Of a stretch of 64,000 nt of DNA, positions 59,024-64,000 are shown one piece after another; position 1 is the first letter of the stretch, and each line of letters begins with the position of its first letter. A program made the translations under genes and the position numbers. Source of the stretch: Sambucus nigra. Lineage: Eukaryota; Streptophyta; Magnoliopsida; Dipsacales; Adoxaceae. Below the pieces are notes generated by a model, which saw only the letters and a program-made list of their open reading frames with translations, was not told the origin of the DNA and searched no databases. The stretch lies in contig OX422216.1 of NCBI GenBank assembly GCA_949130495.1, positions 359,996,605 to 360,060,604 on the forward strand, written 5' to 3'.

Positions 59024-59042
59024 CCCACAGACTATGCCAATC
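59024..59042 (-). other. Primer binding site of element A (probable)
   Basis: The minus strand just after the LTR reads ATTGGCATAGTCTGTGGGAA. It starts TTGG and ends GTCTGTGGGAA like sites I recall in plant gypsy elements, with changes in the middle that could be CpG decay. Confidence 0.5.
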
Positions 59043-59534
59043 TGTTGATGTAAAAAATTAGACTAGGTCTAATTATTTAATCAAAGAAAATATTTGTAAG
59101 TAAAAGAAAGAGACAAAAAGGTTTTTAAAGTGGTTCGGCTTATCGAGAAAATCCTACATCCACGGTGCTTATTATTACCTTGTGTTTGCCTTTCAATAAC
59201 CTTCCTTTAGTGAAGGGTTTACAACGTATTTATAGACCAGTAGGGAGACAAAGAGATAGAATGTTGAATGATGCTATGCCTTTGTAAATTAGGCATTTAC
59301 ATCAGTACAAAATATCCATAATGTTTCTGGTCATTGGCATTTTGTTGATACTGTTGGTCGGCCTCCCTACTATTGGTCAGGGTTCCTGGTAATGGTCGGC
59401 ATTCCCGTACTGTTGGTTAGTATTCTAGGCCTTGGTCATTGATTATACACTGCTTACTAGGATTATTGCCGTAGTGGATGACACATGTCTATTTCTGATT
59501 GGTCGGTGGAAATGGATAATTTTTGGTATCAACA
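59043..59534 (-). mobile_element. 5' LTR of element A
   Basis: Starts TGTTGATGTAAAAAATTAG and ends TTTGGTATCAACA. It matches 34112-34591. A minus-strand TATA box (CTATAAATAC) is at 59226-59235. ATATT follows at 59535. Confidence 0.88.
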
Positions 59535-59539
59535 ATATT
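59535..59539. repeat. Target site duplication of element A, right copy
   Basis: ATATT, identical to 34107-34111. Confidence 0.85.
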
Positions 59540-59926
59540 CATGTAACGTTAATGTTAAGTACAGGTTAGACTATTACCTATGTGCATTACTGATGTCACA
59601 ATTATTATTGGATAAATATTTTATACTTGACACTTACGTAATATCTTGGCAGTCAATCTAAAATCTCATTACTTATTTTTCTTTTAACTTAGTTAAATTT
59701 CAACTTTACTTTCATTAGGAAAAATTATTATAGTTTACTTATTGGATATAGTTTTTTGGGTCATTCGATGAAAAGTCTTACATTTTTTTAATAACAATCC
59801 ACATGTGAAAGTAGGTATTTATATTAAAAAAATTATTATAGTTTAAGAGTATGCTACCTTGCCATTGAAATGGTATTTTTTTTTCAAAACATATGTATAT
59901 TTCAAACCACGCGTACACAATCGTCT

Positions 59927-59956
59927 CACCCACGCATCGTGCGGGTTTATAAATAG
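59927..59956 (+). mobile_element. Possible Helitron 3' end (relic)
   Basis: An imperfect hairpin (ACCCACGCATCGTGCGGGT), about ten bases, then ATAG followed by T, resembling hairpin-plus-CTRR ends with one change in the tetranucleotide. No 5' end was found. Confidence 0.35.
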
Positions 59957-60612
59957 TAACATATAAAATGAACAACAAACATGTATCACATATACAAATT
60001 GGGGTGAATATGAGTTATACACAAATAAACATAAGGGAATCAAACTAGCTTAAACCGTAAAAGTTAAATATGTTGAATGAAATATCCCAAAAGATTCTAA
60101 ATCCTTACATGTAAATTATTATCATCTTTTCTTCCTCATATTTAGAAAATATTTCATTTTATTTCTCATCTAAAATATCTCTAAGGTTTTTCTTATTTTT
60201 TCTCAATTTCTTTCCTATGTTACGAGTGTCTGAGGATCGCAAACCCTAACACATTTTTATATATGATTGGATATGTTTAAAACAACCCTACTTCTTTTAA
60301 AAAATACATTAATACTTGTCCTTCATTGTTTCCCCTTTAATTTCCCATTTAACCCTTCAAATCGCACATAACTGCCATATCATGTGGGCCCACATCTAAT
60401 CAACCAACTAATATTCTTAACCATTTGGTTTTTATGGGTTTTAGTAACTATAAACTTTTAAAATATAGGAAAAAGTCAGACCAAATATGAGCTCCATCAT
60501 CTCCGTCACTTAATTTATCTTAATTTTACAATGTAGGACACTAAACGAGAACACTAACCCTTACTAATGATCAAGTATCTAATATCCATTTGATTATTTT
60601 CTCATTTTATAT

Positions 60613-60935
60613 AAATATACAAATATTCTTTTCTCATTAATAATCAAAGTCAATTTTTACAAACATGGAGGTAAAATAAACTATATAAATATCTTCTTTT
60701 ACAATAAATGAAATAAAAACTTTTACAATGTCTCATGTGTCTCAAATAATCAATTTGTAGATAGATAACCAATTTGCAGTTATGATAAATATACAAATAT
60801 TATTTTCTCATTAATAATCAAAGTCAATTTTTACAAACATGGAGCTAAAATAAATTATATAAATATCTTGATTTACAATAAATGAAATAAAAAAAAATTC
60901 AAAATCTCATGCATCTCAAGTAATCCAAATATATA
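60613..60935. repeat. Tandem duplication, period 174 bp
   Basis: AAATATACAAATATTC/T starts at 60613 and 60787. Both copies share CTCATTAATAATCAAAGTCA and TTTACAAACATGGAG, then ATAAATATCTT, over about 130 bp, with roughly 8% difference by eye. Confidence 0.85.
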
Positions 60936-61364
60936 TAAAGAATCCAAAATATGTACAAATCGAAATTACAAATATAAAACAATAGGTGGGGTGAGCGAAT
61001 AATATGTAGCTCGTATAACTGCTCCAAGTTCACTAAATTTAATGGTGTGTGCACTTATATCAAGTGTATACAATAGAAATCATTGTAAAATTTGACCATA
61101 AAAATAATCAATATTATTTACTCACAAGGTCTCTACGGAAATTTTGAGTCTAAGCATCAAATATCCGCCTCTGTTCCCTTGAGAGGATATGGAGTGTCGT
61201 TATGCTTTCTTATTACTTATCCCCTTAACAATCCATGAACTCAAAAAATACTAATAAACTATCCCATAAAAATAATAATGGCACAATGGGCATATCATCA
61301 TCATCCGACCATCGCAACCTTGTCATGAATACCAGCCTTGGCATAATTGCCAAAACCGAATCCA

Positions 61365-61690
61365 TGACATTTGTTCATCTGATACCCAAAAAAATGTAAC
61401 TCGAAAAGCACACTTCATATTACAGCTAGTTTAACTAAGAGATGTACATGAATCATCCAAAAAAAATTGTAATTTGATTTATTATTCTACTAAAGAATAT
61501 AAATAATTTGGTTTCTACAATTCGAGTACAAATTCTGTACTCAAAATTCTAATCCAAATATGCACATAAATTACACTAATTACGTTACCCCCAAAAACAT
61601 GGCACGGAAACAAATAATATAATATGGTTGTAACAAAAAGAATATTCATATACAAAGTTATAATATATAAACTTCACAAGAAGCATGTAT
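61365..61690 (+). repeat. Dispersed repeat, second copy (first at 32995-33290)
   Basis: Aligned words include TTCATCTGATACCC (TTCATCCGATAAAA in the first copy), AGTTTAACTAAGAGAT (AGTTTGACTAAGGGAT), AAAATTCTAATCCAAATATGC (identical) and TTACACTAATTACGTTAC. Identity is about 75-80% by eye. No coding signal; the family is unknown. Confidence 0.7.
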
Positions 61691-61817
61691 CGAATATACA
61701 GACAGGGGTATCAATTTCAATACCAAAAGGTAAAGAAGTATATAATAAAGCCCACCGATTTTATTGTATTTCTTGTTAATTACTTTATAAAATTAATAAA
61801 ATAATATTTAATAAATT

Positions 61818-62455
61818 TGTTATAAATTTTATTGGATTAAAATTATAAAATCGTTCTTAAGAACATTGTAATATTAATCACGAATATATTAATATGATTA
61901 AACTTTAGTATACTATTGTTCTTAATAAAAGGATCTTGGATCTTCGTATTTTCACAAAATTATTTGTTCTCTATAAGTATGAACAAAAAAACAACCTTTG
62001 CCCATTACAGTTGATTGGAATAAAGTGACTTTAATGCTCCTATTAATTTCTTCTTTGAATCCACTGAAGAGCAGCCCATAAATTGTCTTCTTGTGTTCCC
62101 AGAATTTTTATAAGAAAATACGAATCAAGGGAACTTAGGATTTTTTTCTCCCATCTTAGAAATAGTGTGTTATGACATAACCCTATATGGTGTAGGGATC
62201 CTCTATTTATAAAGGGAAGAGGGCCGAAATCCTAGTCAAGATAGGACTCCATTTCAAGTCTCCCACTGATCCCACTAACCATCAAGTGACTAATAGATAG
62301 GAATAATCCAATCCTTAAATATTTATATTTATCACGTGCCTAATTAATTATCCAATATTCATTAAGACCACATAAAAGGGAAATTCATAATTTTGGAATT
62401 TATTATATATGAAATTAATAAATTAATTTCGAAATTTAATTATTAATTTTCAACA
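61818..62455 (-). mobile_element. 3' LTR of a minus-strand copia element (left edge uncertain)
   Basis: The minus strand starts TGTTGAAAATTAATAATT at 62455, directly after a polypurine tract. A TATA box (CCTTTATAAATAG on the minus strand) is at about 62202-62214. The left edge at 61818 (TGTTATAAA) is a guess. No 5' LTR of this element is in the window. Confidence 0.55.
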
Positions 62456-62847
62456 GTCTCCCACTTGGTTTTAGTTATCCTTTTAATTAGATTAGATATC
62501 ATAAGGTGCACAATAACTGATAAATATAGTTTGCTAAATTAAATGATTCACGAATGCGAGTCGTGGCGGTTCCATACTATTCAAGAGCATGGTTCTTTCC
62601 ATGTACTACAACACCAATGTTTCATTCAACTAAGCCTTTAATATTGGGTATCATAGTTGTAAGGACATGATTTTATAAATGTCCGTTCATAATTGAGTAT
62701 GTCGTATACCGCTACAACCGTCGAAAAATATTCAAGAACATTCATGCATCAAGACGATTCTGAATATCAAGATCTTCAACAAGAAAGGCCTCCGCGAGAC
62801 AGATTTTGGTAAGATTGTGTTTCAGTCCCTTAACGGTTCACTTGAGG
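62456..62847 (-). mobile_element. 3' untranslated part of a copia element with polypurine tract
   Basis: The polypurine tract AAGTGGGAGAC (minus strand) lies at 62456-62466, next to the LTR. The rest has no ORF and resembles the spacer between RNase H and the 3' LTR of copia elements. It is cut at 62847 by another LTR. Confidence 0.5.
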
Positions 62848-63706
62848 TGTTGGGAACTTTTTTCTAAAAACTTTCTAAGTCTTGGAGCAGACTTTTTAAG
62901 TTTTTGATCAAATTTTTTTTTCAAAGTTTAAAGGTGGAACATTTACTGGCGAAAGAAATAAAAAATAATTTTATAATTTTCTCGTTCGAGTGAGAGGAGA
63001 TATCGTTTGAGCGACATGCCTCTATCGCACGATGTTATTTTAACGACACGTGGTTCCGTTCGAGCGACACTACTTTTTAATTCGAGCGGCGCGTCGACTC
63101 AGATTGTTTTATCGGTAAAGTTTTCCAACTTCATTTTTAATAAGAAGACTTGCGTTTTTGAATATATATATGAAACTTCTTTGGCAGAATGTTGTGTCTT
63201 GTCACTTTTAGGGTTTTAGTATTTTGTTTTCAATTCACAAATCATCCCAATAGTTTGTGTGAATAGTTTTGGAACCCAAGAACACTTCTTGAGTAAAGTT
63301 TCTCTTATAGAGAGGATCTCTACTGCTAATCTTAGTTCTTTTGAGGGGAGTACTGGGCTGAAGATGACTGCGTGCCATTAGGGAGTGCTTGTGGGTATTC
63401 CTGGGCTGCATTGGAACTGCGATTTCGGCTTACTCTAGGCTGCGGTCTATGTGGGTTTTCTTCATTTAATTCATTGTGGATTTCATTGTAATTGTAAGTA
63501 TTGTAGTGAAATAAAGGTTTTACCCGAAAGGGGTTTTTCCAGAAATCTGCGAGTTAGTAATTTTGTTTAGGATGGTTTGACACACACACACACAGTTGTA
63601 TGTTTAGGGGTTGATTTAGTTTGGTTTAAAAATTGACACCAATTAAATAAGTTTGTAGTTGGAATTTGAAAAGTTATTTGAATCGATATCGCACAACGTA
63701 TTTTCA
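62848..63706 (+). mobile_element. 5' LTR of a plus-strand copia element
   Basis: Starts TGTTGGGAAC and ends in TTTTCA, five bases before a tRNA-Met type primer site. A TATA-like run (AATATATATATG) is at about 63157-63168 and an AATAAA signal at 63511. There is a CA microsatellite at 63581-63595. The 3' LTR would lie outside the window. The small plus frame 63007-63219 is unsupported. Confidence 0.7.
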
Positions 63707-63710
63707 AATT

Positions 63711-63722
63711 TGTATCAGAGCA
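63711..63722 (+). other. Primer binding site, tRNA-Met type
   Basis: TGTATCAGAGCA, one base short of the usual TGGTATCAGAGC. Confidence 0.75.
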
Positions 63723-63815
63723 GATTATTCAAATTTACCCAATATTCCTATTTTCCTACAAAATTTGTGTAATATTAATTTTTTTTGAAAAATCTAAATT
63801 TTAAAAATTGTCGCA

Positions 63816-64000
63816 ATGTTTATGAATGAAAACTTATATAATCGGTTGCCCCTTTTTGAGAGGTCTAATTATGCTCATTGGAAAGCTCACATGAAATCGC
63901 GTTTAGAAGATATTGATGGGTGAGTTTGGGTCATTTATGAATTAGGATGGACTCTTCCCACTGTCACCGTGAATAATGTCATGAATTTAAAATATGTGTC
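63816..64000 (+). pseudogene. gag: Copia gag, N-terminal part, cut by the window edge
   Basis: Starts MFMNENLYNRLPLFERSNYA and continues HWKAHMKSRLEDIDG, a stop at codon 38 (TGA), then VWVIYELGWTLPTVTVNN. The L-F-x-x-x-NY-x-x-WK pattern and the VW-x-x-x-x-x-GW pattern are the hallmark of plant copia gag N-termini. The stop suggests decay unless it is read through. The start codon is 94 bp after the PBS, a normal spacing. Confidence 0.8.

Larger units (their letters stand above)
34112..59534 (-). mobile_element. Element A: complete minus-strand Tat-like gypsy retrotransposon with nested insertions
   Basis: Bounded by LTRs of 480 bp (34112-34591) and 492 bp (59043-59534) and by a perfect ATATT target duplication. 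Minus-strand order from the right: 5' LTR, PBS, gag, protease, RT, RNase H, second RNase H, integrase, then a plus-strand extra gene, then 3' LTR. The second RNase H and the antisense gene beyond integrase fit the Tat lineage as I know it. Without the 14,050-bp insertion of element D, A would be about 11.4 kb. The two LTRs differ at many positions (roughly 15% by eye), so the insertion is old. Every coding part is broken. Confidence 0.88.
59540..61364. other. AT-rich spacer without recognised genes
   Basis: Includes a Helitron-like end (59927-59956) and a local tandem duplication (60613-60935). The short minus frames 59778-59978 and 60043-59843 are unsupported. Confidence 0.5.

Noticed and set aside
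1..64000. CRISPR array, bacterial defence island, tRNA or rRNA genes
   Set aside because: No short direct repeats with regular unique spacers, no cloverleaf or rRNA core motifs, and all coding signal is of plant retroelement or plant gene type.

Overview
The window looks like nuclear DNA of a repeat-rich flowering plant, probably a eudicot. It holds plant-type LTR retrotransposons (Ty3/gypsy Tat-like elements with two RNase H domains, and Ty1/copia), a Helitron carrying gene fragments, a MITE and a satellite with a period near 168 bp. Noncoding DNA is AT-rich, with no operons and no bacterial signals. I see no intact host gene, tRNA, rRNA or CRISPR array. Almost every open frame is a broken retroelement gene or a chance frame. 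All family names rest on motifs read by eye; no searches were run.

Layout, left to right. 1-5226: two tandem copies of a 2,629-bp unit made of the gag-to-protease part of a minus-strand Tat-like element (B family), followed by its leader (5227-5433), which ends abruptly. 5434-10757: a different minus-strand gypsy element (C), running from a broken RNase H region through RT, protease and gag to a PBS and LTR. 10950-15211: a satellite of about 25 units. 15212-16051 and 19021-19454: a plus-strand copia pol fragment split by a 2,969-bp solo LTR (16052-19020). 19455-21287: the RT-protease part of element B, leading directly into three more copies of the 2,629-bp unit (21288-29142), the leader, a PBS and a 2.3-kb LTR (30702-32991). 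32992-34106: AT-rich DNA. 34112-59534: a complete but old minus-strand Tat-like element (A) with a perfect 5-bp target duplication (ATATT), RT, two RNase H domains, integrase and a plus-strand extra gene with its own TATA box. 59540-62455: AT-rich relics. 62456-64000: the end of one copia element and the start of another.

Element A is a nest. A long-LTR gypsy relative (D, 44436-58485) sits inside A's gag. A 7.4-kb Helitron (46435-53868) sits inside D's 5' LTR, and a MITE lies in the TA repeat just after the Helitron. The Helitron carries a leader/first-intron-like segment, a myosin XI exon and the C-terminal end of a cullin, all in the same direction.

The most unusual features are the internal tandem multiplication of an already dead gag-protease segment (five copies in two arrays whose copies pair by position), the multi-gene Helitron, and the antisense gene of element A. 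I found no evidence of a defence system, biosynthetic cluster or other undescribed functional system.
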